In this document: piece by piece, positions 43,244-52,567 of the stretch
How positions within the stretch are numbered: position 1 is the first letter of the stretch
Layout: the number at the start of each line of letters is the position of its first letter
Assembly: GCA_036250225.1 (NCBI GenBank)
Contig: JAPZLL010000019.1
Span: 1-64,000 of the forward strand
Reading direction: 5' to 3'
Source of the DNA: Cercophora sp. LCS_1
Taxonomy: Eukaryota > Ascomycota > Sordariomycetes > Sordariales > Lasiosphaeriaceae
Length of the DNA: 64,000 bases
Position numbers and translations under genes: made by a program
The notes under the pieces: generated by a model
What the model was told of the DNA's origin: nothing
Seen by the model: only the letters and a program-made list of their open reading frames with translations
Databases searched by the model: none

Positions 43244-44056
43244 TCACATGCTGAAAATCGCCACCTCGCCCTCCTCACTCTCAACCACAGTCTTCTCGAC
43301 CTCTTCCTCACTCTCATCACCATCTAGCCCCATATCTCCAATCCCCACCTCCGCAACCTCCATCTCCTCCTCTTCCTCCCCATCGCCAAGCATCCTCGAC
43401 CGATCTCTGGCTCTATAGTCCGCCAAACTCAACTCCGCCTTCCACCCCCTCTTCTTCACAACCAAAACCCGATACGCAATAACAACCTCTCCCTCCACGG
43501 TATAACTCTCACCTTCACTGCGCTCCCTCAAACCGCCAACCTCACCCCCAAGTTCCACGGCAACAGCACCAAGGATCGGCATATCGGCTCCAAATGTCCC
43601 TCCAGTCTTCACACCGGATTCACTCGACACAGTAAACCCAACCGCCGTTTGAACACCAGTGATTAAAAAGACTTTTCCACCAAGCATGGATCCGAACACA
43701 ATCCGCTTCGCACGCGGCGTCGCTAGAATCAGCGCATAGATCTCCTCAAGAGGCGGTTCAAAGAATGTCGTTGTCACGCTCGTGGCTGAGAACGTTGTTG
43801 TTCTAGAGAGGGATCGTTCCGTGGCGAGTTTTAGGCCCGCTAGTTCGAGGATGCGGGCTGAGATGGAGATGGAGGCGCAATTGGTGTTGGAGCGGGTGAT
43901 GGATAGGTCGGTCTTTGTTGATGTTGTCGGGGCTGGTGCAGGGAGCGCTGCGAGGGTGCGGGTGGGGACGAAGGGGTCTGAGATGAGGGTGCCGAGGCGG
44001 ATGGAGGCGGGAGGATGGTCGAAGGTGGAGGGGAGGATGTAGGTCTTTTGGGCCAT
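43244..44056 (-). CDS. Gasdermin-like (HET-Q1/RCD-1 type) candidate, 270 residues
   Basis: A single-exon protein of 270 residues from ATG 44056. It begins MAQKTYILPSTFDHPPASIR, followed by LGTLISDPFVPTRTL. It is mostly beta-forming, with KRIVFGSMLGGKVFLITGVQ in the middle and a glycine/valine-rich run after it, then VIAYRVLVVKKRGW. The last ~45 residues are a separate, very acidic tail (GDGEEEEEMEVAEV...). Length, the IRLG-x-LI-x-DP opening, the FLITG strand and a short C-terminal tail after a beta-rich domain fit what I remember of fungal gasdermin-like proteins, pore-formers released by proteolytic removal of the C-terminal tail. An S8 remnant directly downstream supports this, since known fungal gasdermins pair with S8 or CHAT protease genes. 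Assignment is by memory, not by alignment. Confidence 0.5.
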   Translation of the reverse strand: MAQKTYILPSTFDHPPASIRLGTLISDPFVPTRTLAALPAPAPTTSTKTDLSITRSNTNCASISISARILELAGLKLATERSLSRTTTFSATSVTTTFFEPPLEEIYALILATPRAKRIVFGSMLGGKVFLITGVQTAVGFTVSSESGVKTGGTFGADMPILGAVAVELGGEVGGLRERSEGESYTVEGEVVIAYRVLVVKKRGWKAELSLADYRARDRSRMLGDGEEEEEMEVAEVGIGDMGLDGDESEEEVEKTVVESEEGEVAIFSM

Positions 44057-44571
44057 TGGGGGATCGTTTTCGTTCTTTTCGGATAATGGTCTTGGACTCT
44101 CGGCTTGATGATGCTGAGGACGAACCGGTCGAGGTGATGGAAATTGCTGGACTTGGGCTTGATGAGCCCAACATCTCGCAGTCGGATCCGACAACATGAT
44201 TGGTGGTGATTGGGGCCAACCATCTCGTTCTCGTCCCGTCACTTCTCTTGGGCCATGATTGGATGTTTCGTTTGGTGGTTTTTCCTCACGAGATGACTCG
44301 GATTGATGTGACAGGAGAGTAGATGGTCGGTGGTCATGTTCGCCCGTGAACGTTCACCTTGGTCTAATACTTGCAAGTTATTCTAGGTCACCACCTCAAA
44401 CATCGGCTTCTTGGCGGTTCGGCAGTGCTTGTCTGAGAAACTCTTCAATTAACGGCCCCTTTCTGTCATGGCGTTCTTGTCCTTCAATGAACGTGTCATT
44501 CCCATGTACCTGGCAACGACCCAAAGTCTAATAAAAAAAAATGTACATGAAGTCCCTTGTAAAATCCCATC
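44057..44571. other. Intergenic (gasdermin-like promoter side)
   Basis: No recognisable gene. An open frame continues 62 codons upstream of ATG 44056 without domain features and is treated as leader. Confidence 0.4.
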
Positions 44572-45312
44572 TTACAACAGGTACAGGGCCATCCCAAGCC
44601 CCAACACCACCGAAAGAATACTAGAATGACGTGCAGCCATGCCCGCCGCTCCGCTCCTAGCTGCTCCCACTTCCTCATCGGCATGGAACTGGGCAGGTTT
44701 GAGGGTGATGCCCGTCGAGTTGAAGCAGTTGGTCTCATTCACAGCGGGAACAAGACTTGCATCATCAGTGAAGATGATATCCGCGCACTATCCTGTCAGC
44801 TTGGCTCATCAATGCGAAATGAAAGGAAGACTCACACTATACAGCGCAGCACCGTGCTTGACGTTCTGCACAACCTGGATACTGGCCAAATCCCCGTTCT
44901 TCGGCGTCACACCCTTTGGCAGTCCCAACCGCGGGATACACACGCCACCCTCATACTGCTGGTCCGTCGGCCCCTTCAACTCCAAAGGTCCAACAATAAC
45001 AAGCGAGCAGTTCGCTACCTCGCGTGCGTCGCTCCCGGCAGCTGGCCCAAGACAGAGGTTGATGTAGACGGCATTGAGACCGTGTCCAGGTGACCAGCCG
45101 GGCTCGAAACCAAATGACCCGGAGCCATCAAGCGGGTAGTATGTGCGGTTTGTCGTCATGGGATGTCCACCGCAGGGATACGTCCTCGCCATGCCAAAGG
45201 GGAAACTGTCGTTGGAAATGAGATTGTTGCCGCGCCATGGTGGATATGTGAGGACTGTGTGTGCTTGGACCTGGACTGACGCCAAGAGGGCGCCGAAAAT
45301 GGTGGACTTCAT
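44572..45312 (-). CDS. BIM1-like (X325) copper-binding surface protein
   Basis: Two exons, 45312-44836 and 44787-44572, with a 48-bp intron (GTGAGT...GCTGAC...GATAG), 230 residues. Signal peptide MKSTIFGALLASVQVQA would be cleaved to leave an N-terminal His (HTVLTYPPWRGNNL), the copper-brace His of LPMO-like proteins. The YP-x-WRG and TYPCGG motifs and the later CADIIFTDD are hallmarks of the X325/BIM1-like family, which binds Cu(II) without oxidising polysaccharide and in some fungi aids copper acquisition. Exon 2 ends in a hydrophobic GPI-type signal (SSILSVVLGLGMALYLL). Predicted to sit on the outer face of the plasma membrane or in the wall. Confidence 0.82.
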
Positions 45313-46125
45313 GTCGACCGAGGGTATCCAAACACAATGGATGGATCTGAATCTGAACACGACGGTCGTGAGATGAAAGACGATAAGCACCGAGACATCC
45401 GCGCGACGCGTGGCGGACTGCCTGTTTTTATTTCTGGTGACACAGCCATTGCCAAGGTTCGGGCAAGGGTTGGGCACCCGTTGGCGATAGGATCGGCCGC
45501 TGGTGGCTAATAGGAAATGAGTGGCTGCGGCCCGTCTCACGTCAGATCGGAACTCGGAAGTGCATTTTCCACGCAATTTTGGCCACCGGAGTCGAAGGAT
45601 TCAACGGACCCCAGTTTAAAGCTCGGTATTTGCTTGGCCGTTGGAGATTGATGAGGTGCATCGTGGAATCCGCCGATTTGGTGCATGCAGGTCAATCGAG
45701 ACATCGCCCTGCCGACGTGGTTGGCGTGCTGATCTTGGTCTTTTGCCACACAGCAAGACCAAATGTTTGTATCTTGATTTCAAAGCTCAAGAAACAAAAC
45801 CTTGCGTCCGAGAGTTCACTGCAAGTCCGATGATTCATATGCATAAAACATCTGTGCCACTTTAGCCTCTCCGCCGCGAGGTCGCCGCATGGCAACGGCG
45901 TTACTGTGCTCATGGGTTTATATTAATGCATCACCGGACAAGTTGCAATAAACACAACTCCGAAAAGACCATTGTTTCCCGTTCAAAGCAGTTCCCACGG
46001 TATACGAGGCACCGGAGACTGAAAATAAACCCAGTGCTTTGCTCGCGCAATAAAGCATTGAGTTACAAGCCACCCAACTGCCCTGACTGTCGAGACTTGT
46101 CAACTTCGCCCAACCAACGAGTAAC
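45313..46125. other. Intergenic, no gene seen
   Basis: No recognisable coding sequence on either strand; includes the promoter of the BIM1-like gene on the left. Confidence 0.4.
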
Positions 46126-47493
46126 CTAAACTTGTCTCGTTGTCGCCTTGACATTAAAGTCATGCACCATCCACAGCCCACAGTCATGGAAGCTGCCTGC
46201 TAACCGAAAGTCATTTCGTCTCACCAACTGCGGTTGTCAGCTCAGTCCAGCCAGTTTATGACAGTCCCTCACCTCAACCAAAACCTTGTTCATCTCCATC
46301 CAGGCAATCCCCTTTCCCAAACACAAATACTTACCATAGCCAAACACCAAATCCACAACCCCGCACATTTCTCTGTATCTCTCCTCATCATTGGCAGCTT
46401 CAATCCACCTCTCTGGTCTGAAAACATCCCCATCGCCCCACAACGCCTCGCCCCTCGTCATAGCAACCATGGCAACCCCAACCTGCGTGCCCTTGGGCAA
46501 CCGATACCCTTCCACTGTCTCCCAGCCCGTTACTGAAATGCGTCATGATCATGCCTTTTTCGTTCCCTCCTTCCTTTAGTCGTCGTTCAACGCACTCGGT
46601 AGCAGCTGTGAGGAGCCGCCCAAACCCGACTCGATCGCCTTCTTTGGGGGTGATGGGGAGGTGTTCGAGCGGCCAGGTTTGGAGGAGTTTGAAGACCCAG
46701 GTGAATGGGACGAGACGGTATGTTGTTGCGACAAGGGAGGTGTCGTTTATGGAGACGAGGTTGTAGACGTCTGTGTCGGTGGCGAGAAAGCCGAGAGGGG
46801 AGTCCCACGCTAGAGAGGAGATGGTGTCGAGGGTGAAGAACATGGTCTTTTGGGCGAGGTCGAGGGTTGGGGATGACGAAGGAGTGGTGAGGTATTTGGT
46901 GTTGATGAGGGCGATGAGAGATGCGATCGTGGTGTCGATTTTTGGTTCGATCGGGGTGTAGTGGCCCGTGTACTGCGCTGTCAGTTCATGCACTGTTCGC
47001 AGCATCGCAGAGAGCATAGGTATGTGGATGGGGACGTTTGGAACAGTAACATCGAGAGAACTTACGCCCGGAGTAAGCTTGGCTTTCATCCCCCTCCGAT
47101 ACTCATCGTCCCTCGTCGAAAAAACGGTGTCGGGCTCGGTGAATTTGCCAGCAATATACATGTCACCCTTGTAAAAGTTGGACCGTACGCCATTGACTGA
47201 GGGAACGTCTCGGGATTGGCGTGCACCACCAAATTAGGGCCGAGTCGAACAAGGGGACCATACTTCTGTATGGCATCGGACATCCAAAAACTTGCTCTTG
47301 TGCTGGCAAAGACGCGCGAGATGGGAATGGATGAGACCGAGTGCCAAAATGGGCCAGGGATGTGGCTGAGGCGGTACCATGAGTGGAATTCACGGATGGC
47401 AAAGACAAAAATGAGGAAGACCGCTATCCCGATGGCCGCTGATTTGGCATCGAGAGCGGTAAGTGTTAGTATGTCTTGAAGCAGAGCCATCAT
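46126..47493 (-). pseudogene. Cytochrome P450 pseudogene, I-to-K helix region deleted
   Basis: It begins with a membrane anchor (AAIGIAVFLIFVFAI) and the hinge HIPGPFWHSVSS. The frame shifts near 47210 (between HANPETFP and NGVRSNFYKGDMYI), then a GTAAGT intron follows TPG. The B-to-H helix region is good: YTGHYTPIEPKID, TMFFTLDTISSLAWDSPLG and GDRVGFGRLL. Near 46520 the sequence jumps, out of frame, from MTHFSNGLG directly to ETVEGYRLPKGTQVG, so the I-helix (A/G-x-x-D-T-T) and K-helix (ExxR) are missing. The haem-binding end is intact: VFRPERW, VFGYGKYLCLGKGIA, then a 45-bp intron and LVRRNDFRLA...WMVHDFNVK to the stop at 46126. It resembles the pisatin-demethylase-like P450 group. Confidence 0.75.
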
Positions 47494-48104
47494 GAGACAC
47501 TCAGTAGGACTACAGCCGACACCAGTGCGAACTGTACCTTTGAGATGGCGGAAGTGGTACCCTGACAGCAGAGGAAAGGAGTTTTGTGCCCAAGAGCGAC
47601 AGTGCAACATAGACAGCTCCCCAGTCTGGGTTGCATGATGCCTTGGTGCGGCACAGGCGGTCTGCTCTGAATCCATGGATAGGGAGGTATTCTTACGCAA
47701 GGACCCTGCATGAGCAAGCGCAGAAGAACCCAGGGGCTTCACACGCTGAACCTATCAGCCACCAGATAAATACCGCACAGCTGCCTTCGCGCGACTGCTG
47801 CATTTCATGATCTAACGACCGCCTAACCGTCATTCAAGTGGGCAAGATGAATCAACACAAACGAGACGCACTTTGTTATTGCCGCAGAGCAAGGTCGTGT
47901 AACAATGTGCAACCCTCAAATGCATGCATGGCGTTTTTGGCGTCAGCTATCGAATGGGATTGATGTGTGCATGTCGGCAAATCTATGACCGACCTCCTGG
48001 TTCTAAATACAACCCCTCTTTCTTTCCTCCGTTGGAGGCAGCCTGACTGAAGTTCCGGGGACAATCGGGGGTAAGATTGTCGCGACTTGTGGCACGTTGC
48101 AGGA
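47494..48104. other. Intergenic
   Basis: No gene recognised; downstream region of the AAA+ gene and promoter side of the P450 pseudogene. Confidence 0.4.
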
Positions 48105-50472
48105 CTACCACCTCGAACGGCGCTCTTGGAACTGCCGCGGGTTGACAATACCCAGCTGGGTCTTACGCTCTTGCGCGCTGTCCTCAAAGAAATCACGGAA
48201 CCTGATGGCCTCGTTTGCCATATCCTCGACGAGCTTGTACCGTAGGGCACCGCGGCGTCTTTGCGACCCCAACGCCAACGACTCTGCCATGGTGAGAATA
48301 TTCCTGATCTGCCTCCCGTTGAGTTCCCACTCGGCCATGTCATCCAGGTGCAGCATCAGCTCGGTCTTGGCTTGCTCCTCGTCCGCGTCTAGGCGGTGGA
48401 TGAGGTTCGCCCAGATGAGCTTCCGTGATTCAGGCCCCAAGTCCGGCAGGCGAATTGCGAGCTGGATCCGTGACTCGAACGCCGAGTCCATGGTCAGCAG
48501 CCGGTTGGTTGTGAGGAACAGGATACCCTCGTAATACTCCAGCATCCGCAGGAATACCGAGACAATGGCGTTTCTGTTGAGGTTTTCGTAGCTCCTTTTC
48601 TCCAGCAACACGTCTGCTTCGTCCATCAGCAGGACGGCATCCCACCGCGCCGCCCGCTGAAAGTGCATGCTGAGATGCTCCACGATGTCATCGTCGTTCG
48701 TTAGCTCGCCGATGTTGATGGGGTACAGTGGCTTCTTGGTATGCTCAGCAACAGCCTCAGCCGTCAGTGTCTTGCCCACGCCGGGATTGCCATGCAACAC
48801 GACGACGAGACCCTTGCCCTTGAACTTGATGATATCTGACAACCCCCTGTCACGGTTCTTCTTGTGCTGGTCCACCAAACACACAAGCGTCCGTTTCGTG
48901 TCTTCGTTGATGACCAGGCTCTTCATGGTGCCAGGCGCCCAGTCAACTTCGGATATCTTGGAGCATTGAATCTCATACCAAGATCGTTTCTGCATGGCGT
49001 AGCCGACCACGGTGGCTGGACACAGCTCGGCTTGAAGATCGCTAAACTCGTTTTTCGGGTCGAAGTCGTCAAAGCTATCATGTGTCGAGTTGATTCCTGC
49101 GCCGTACACTGGGTACTCATACTCGACTCTTTGGTAGTTGTTACCACCCCCCATAGGGCCAAAAATGCCTGCCGGCTGCATGTTGTCGTCCCTGCGGCGC
49201 TGAATCCCCATTATGTCGGATGATGCCGACCCGTCGACCAACATCCGCTCACGCAGCTGCAGTTGCGTGTCGATTAGCCCCTCGTTGCCAAGGAAATTGG
49301 GAAGAATTGTGGCTCACATTCTCGCTATCACTAAGCGCGATTCCATATTGTCGTGCTGGGCCATCATAAAACTTGCATGAAGGCGGTTCGGAGACCAACT
49401 TCTTCCACGACCTGCCGCGTTTCTGAAGCGCGGCGCGAAGTTGTTCGATGTCCCCGTTGTAACGTGAGAGAGGATAGAAAGGCAGGGACGAGATGGGCCG
49501 GGCGTCGCTAAACGTTTTGATGCTCCGGGTGAGGATGACACGCTGGAAAAGACCGGTCGCTCGATCGAAGGTCATGCTCCAAAGATCGGCAGTAAAGCGG
49601 GGGAACCGCGTGATGGAAAAGTTCATCACATGAGATCGGTTCCCTGTTCTGTACTCGGTTGCGTCGAGGATGTGGATAGTCGGCTCACCGAAGTGATCGA
49701 GAGTGTACACGAGATCTCCAGGGCGAAAGAGTGCCCACAGGTCCTTGAAGGTGGCTAGGTTGTCTGCCTGGTCCTGCTTGATGACATTGTGTTGCGGTTT
49801 GATGCGCCGCGAGTAGAAGTCAGCGAGATGGAGCAAATCATCTTTTAGGCCCGCGTTTTCACCGCTGTCATCTTCACCAAGCTTTTGAAGCTCGTCGTAG
49901 TAGAAGAACAATGGTGCGTATGGGGCTTGCAGGGTGACTTTGCCGCCGTTCAACCCGACGCCGGGGAAATGCCTGACGACCTTGTTCCAGGCGGTTACGA
50001 GCGCCGGTGACACCAGTGTCAGGAGCTCTTGCCGGTTTGTCTCGTTGCCGTAGAAGTCGTAAGTGACCCTTTCCTCAACGACGATGGCGTAGTTCAGATC
50101 GCGGGCGGGGTCAGGCGGCCTCTGCCATTGGGTGTCGTCGATTAATTCCTTGCCCATGCCCTTTCTCGACCGTACATATCGGCCAATGCGACAACGGGCC
50201 TTGGGCTCATCCGGTTTCTTGTTGGCGTTACCATTTTGGTCTTCCTCATCGTCGCCTTCCGTGTCGCCCGCGCTCTTTCTGTCGTCTTTTCTCGGAGGCA
50301 GGGGCGCCAAATTTTCGTCGGCGTCGAGAGAGAACGAGGATTCTCCACAGCCATCACAGCGGAGCCGAAACGCCGTGAATTTTTCCTTAGTCTGGACGCT
50401 CATCCGTCGCCCCACTGGCATGACAAAGGCGGGGGTTTCATCCGCCGACGATGACGAGTCGTAATCGCTCAT
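48105..50472 (-). CDS. AAA+ ATPase with N-terminal DUF7025-type domain
   Basis: Two exons, 50472-49318 and 49256-48105, with a 61-bp intron (GTGAGC...GGCTAATC...TGCAG), 768 residues. The N-terminal half (about 100-380) holds DLNYAIVVEERVTYDFYGN, then APLFFYYDELQKL and LWALFRPGDLVYTLDHFGEP, the DUF7025-type region that precedes the ATPase in these fungal proteins. The C-terminal half has Walker A HGNPGVGKT, Walker B AVLLMDEADVLL, sensor TTNR and an arginine-finger-like SAFESRIQLAI, then an AAA lid. It resembles ATPases of the classic AAA family, role unknown. Exon 1 starts with an acidic Ser-rich tract. The gene is divergent from the NLR-like gene at 50687, with only 214 bases between the two start codons. 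Confidence 0.83.
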
Positions 50473-50686
50473 CCTGACAATGGAACGGATTGTCAACTTA
50501 TACAATTTTCACAAAGAATGGATGAAGCCTCCCAAGACCTTGGCCGTGTCGTTCTCTTTTAACGAAGCGGGCCAGGCATGGATGCATGGGACTTGTGCAT
50601 GTCCTGCTGCGGCAGTGCAGTTGCCTTATTGGATGCCATGAGGAGGCCTCCCCACCAAGAGGCGCCTTGGCGCCCTCTCCTCGACG
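50473..50686. promoter_or_regulatory. Shared divergent promoter (AAA+ ATPase / NLR-like)
   Basis: Only 214 bases separate the start codons of the minus-strand AAA+ gene and the plus-strand NLR-like gene. It holds no TATA box that I can place with confidence. Such a short head-to-head interval suggests shared control. Confidence 0.5.
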
Positions 50687-52405
50687 ATGCAGTCCGCTGC
50701 CCATGATAACCCGCGTGCTTTCGCTACACTATCAACAACCCGCATCATTAAACACGCTAGAACTTTCGTTTTCGAGCACCAGGAACATGAAATGGCGCAA
50801 CTCAGTCTCTGTGAATCTAAACCTTCCGTGGCTATCTCGTCGGAGTTCAACAACCAGGAACCCAAATCTCAACTGTCGCACCAGAATTGGTATTTATCCG
50901 GGATCGACTTTTGCTTCTACGCCCCAGCCCAAGAGGCTTGTACAGCTTCGAAAGAGCGACTGGGCAAGCTCAACCTCCAAGATGACGAAAAGCAGCTCGC
51001 CGAGGTGGCGTCAAACAGGGACATCAAGCCCGGCAAGATTATTAAGAAACTGATGGAAATCCAGGCCGAAGTGGAGAAGAAGACAAACCGAAAGTCCGGT
51101 GTAAAAACCACCAGCAAATTTGTTAACAACTTCAGCGCCTTCGCCGACAAGGCCTCAAGCATCATCATGGTCTTGCTGCCACAATCACCCGAATACACCG
51201 TAACATTCGGCGTTCTCTTCCTTATCTTCAAAGCAGTCGTCACCAAAAAGGACCGCGAAGATGCTCTCATCAAGCTCATCGACTCCATCTCGCAGCGCCT
51301 CCCCATGGCCGAGTTCTACAAGACCATATTTCCCTCCAACGCCATCAAAGCCTCAGTAGCCCGCATATACGCCCACATGGTCAAGATTCTCGACGAGGCC
51401 CTCGTCTACTTTCGCAGCTGGCGTCTCACCCGTCTCGTCGACGCCTTTCTCAACAATGTTTCCAAGTTTGACGACCTCCTCGAGGATCTTGACAACGAGT
51501 ACAAAGCCATGCACGAGCTCAAAGACGCAACACACATTGTGCAAACCGCTTCCATCATGGATGTGGTATCCGAGACTGGGCGCGCCATGGCGAACCTCCA
51601 TCAAAGCTTTGAGAGCCAGACCTCGGCCATCAACCTCAGCATGAGCATCATCAACTCCAAGCTGCACACCCTGACCGCGCAAACCAATGTCATGCTCCGG
51701 TTCGAAATGACCAAACACGCAAGATCCCTTCAGGAAGTCCTCCTCGGCGATGCTCCCGACGCAGCAGAAGAGTTTGACGCCGTCGTCAGCAGGGGCTTCA
51801 AGCTCTCACCCAAAGACCACTGGGAGAACAACGGCGCTCTGCAGGATATCACGTATTGGTCCGAACACGAACGGAACCTCCTCCTCTGGATTGGCGGTTC
51901 GTCAGGGAATCAAGACTCGTGGGTGACCGAGACGTCCGTTGACATCATCCGGGCTCTGGAGCCTAGGATGGTGCCTGTTCTTTTCATCTTTTGCGACCAG
52001 CCCGATGACTACCGACCGACCGTTATGGGTCTCGTGAGACGACTGCTGGGGCAGTTGCTTGATTTGCGCCCGGAGCTTGCGTACAGCAGACCGAATCTGT
52101 GCGATACGTGGCGGTTGAAGAAACGGGCATCGACCTTTGCCAAGTTGTTTTCTGTTTTTGAAGAGCTCGCGGCGCAGGTTCCGGATCTGTTTATCGTTAT
52201 TGATCGTGTGGATGGGTGCGAAGCTGATGATAACGCCGGGGTCATCAGTCATTTGCTTCCACGGTTGATAGAGATGTCGCTGAGGCACCAGGATATCACC
52301 ATCATCGTGACGAGCGTGTTTAATCCGCCGGAGGAGACTGCGGAGATGGAGTTCTTTCCGATGTATATAGATACTGGGAAGAAGGGGAGGGCAAGTTTGG
52401 CCTGA
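50687..52405 (+). CDS. NLR-like protein with DUF7708-type N-terminus and degenerate nucleotide site
   Basis: A single-exon protein of 572 residues. The N-terminal half is helical: GKIIKKLMEIQAEVEKK, FVNNFSAFADKASSIIMVLL, then YTVTFGVLFLIFKAVV, which matches the DUF7708-type module placed in front of NACHT ATPases in fungal NLR-like proteins. The C-terminal half starts LLLWIGGSSGNQDSW at the position of a Walker A loop but lacks the GK[ST]; a Walker-B-like LFIVIDRVDGCE remains. The protein ends soon after, without WD, ankyrin or TPR repeats. It could be a decoy or regulatory relic of an NLR, or a short functional member. No stops or frameshifts are seen. Start at 50687; a later Met (MAQLSL) is also possible. 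Confidence 0.7.
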   Translation: MQSAAHDNPRAFATLSTTRIIKHARTFVFEHQEHEMAQLSLCESKPSVAISSEFNNQEPKSQLSHQNWYLSGIDFCFYAPAQEACTASKERLGKLNLQDDEKQLAEVASNRDIKPGKIIKKLMEIQAEVEKKTNRKSGVKTTSKFVNNFSAFADKASSIIMVLLPQSPEYTVTFGVLFLIFKAVVTKKDREDALIKLIDSISQRLPMAEFYKTIFPSNAIKASVARIYAHMVKILDEALVYFRSWRLTRLVDAFLNNVSKFDDLLEDLDNEYKAMHELKDATHIVQTASIMDVVSETGRAMANLHQSFESQTSAINLSMSIINSKLHTLTAQTNVMLRFEMTKHARSLQEVLLGDAPDAAEEFDAVVSRGFKLSPKDHWENNGALQDITYWSEHERNLLLWIGGSSGNQDSWVTETSVDIIRALEPRMVPVLFIFCDQPDDYRPTVMGLVRRLLGQLLDLRPELAYSRPNLCDTWRLKKRASTFAKLFSVFEELAAQVPDLFIVIDRVDGCEADDNAGVISHLLPRLIEMSLRHQDITIIVTSVFNPPEETAEMEFFPMYIDTGKKGRASLA

Positions 52406-52567
52406 GAGTTGAGAGAAGCCAAGCCAACGGATAAAAAGGAGGATTTGGATACGGCCGAGGGAAAAGCTGAGTTGAGAGGATCCTGGAAGTGAAAGGCAGC
52501 ACGAATCTTGAAACACAGAGAGGCAGAGAGGTTGATGAGACGGTAAACTTTGTTCTACAATACATCC

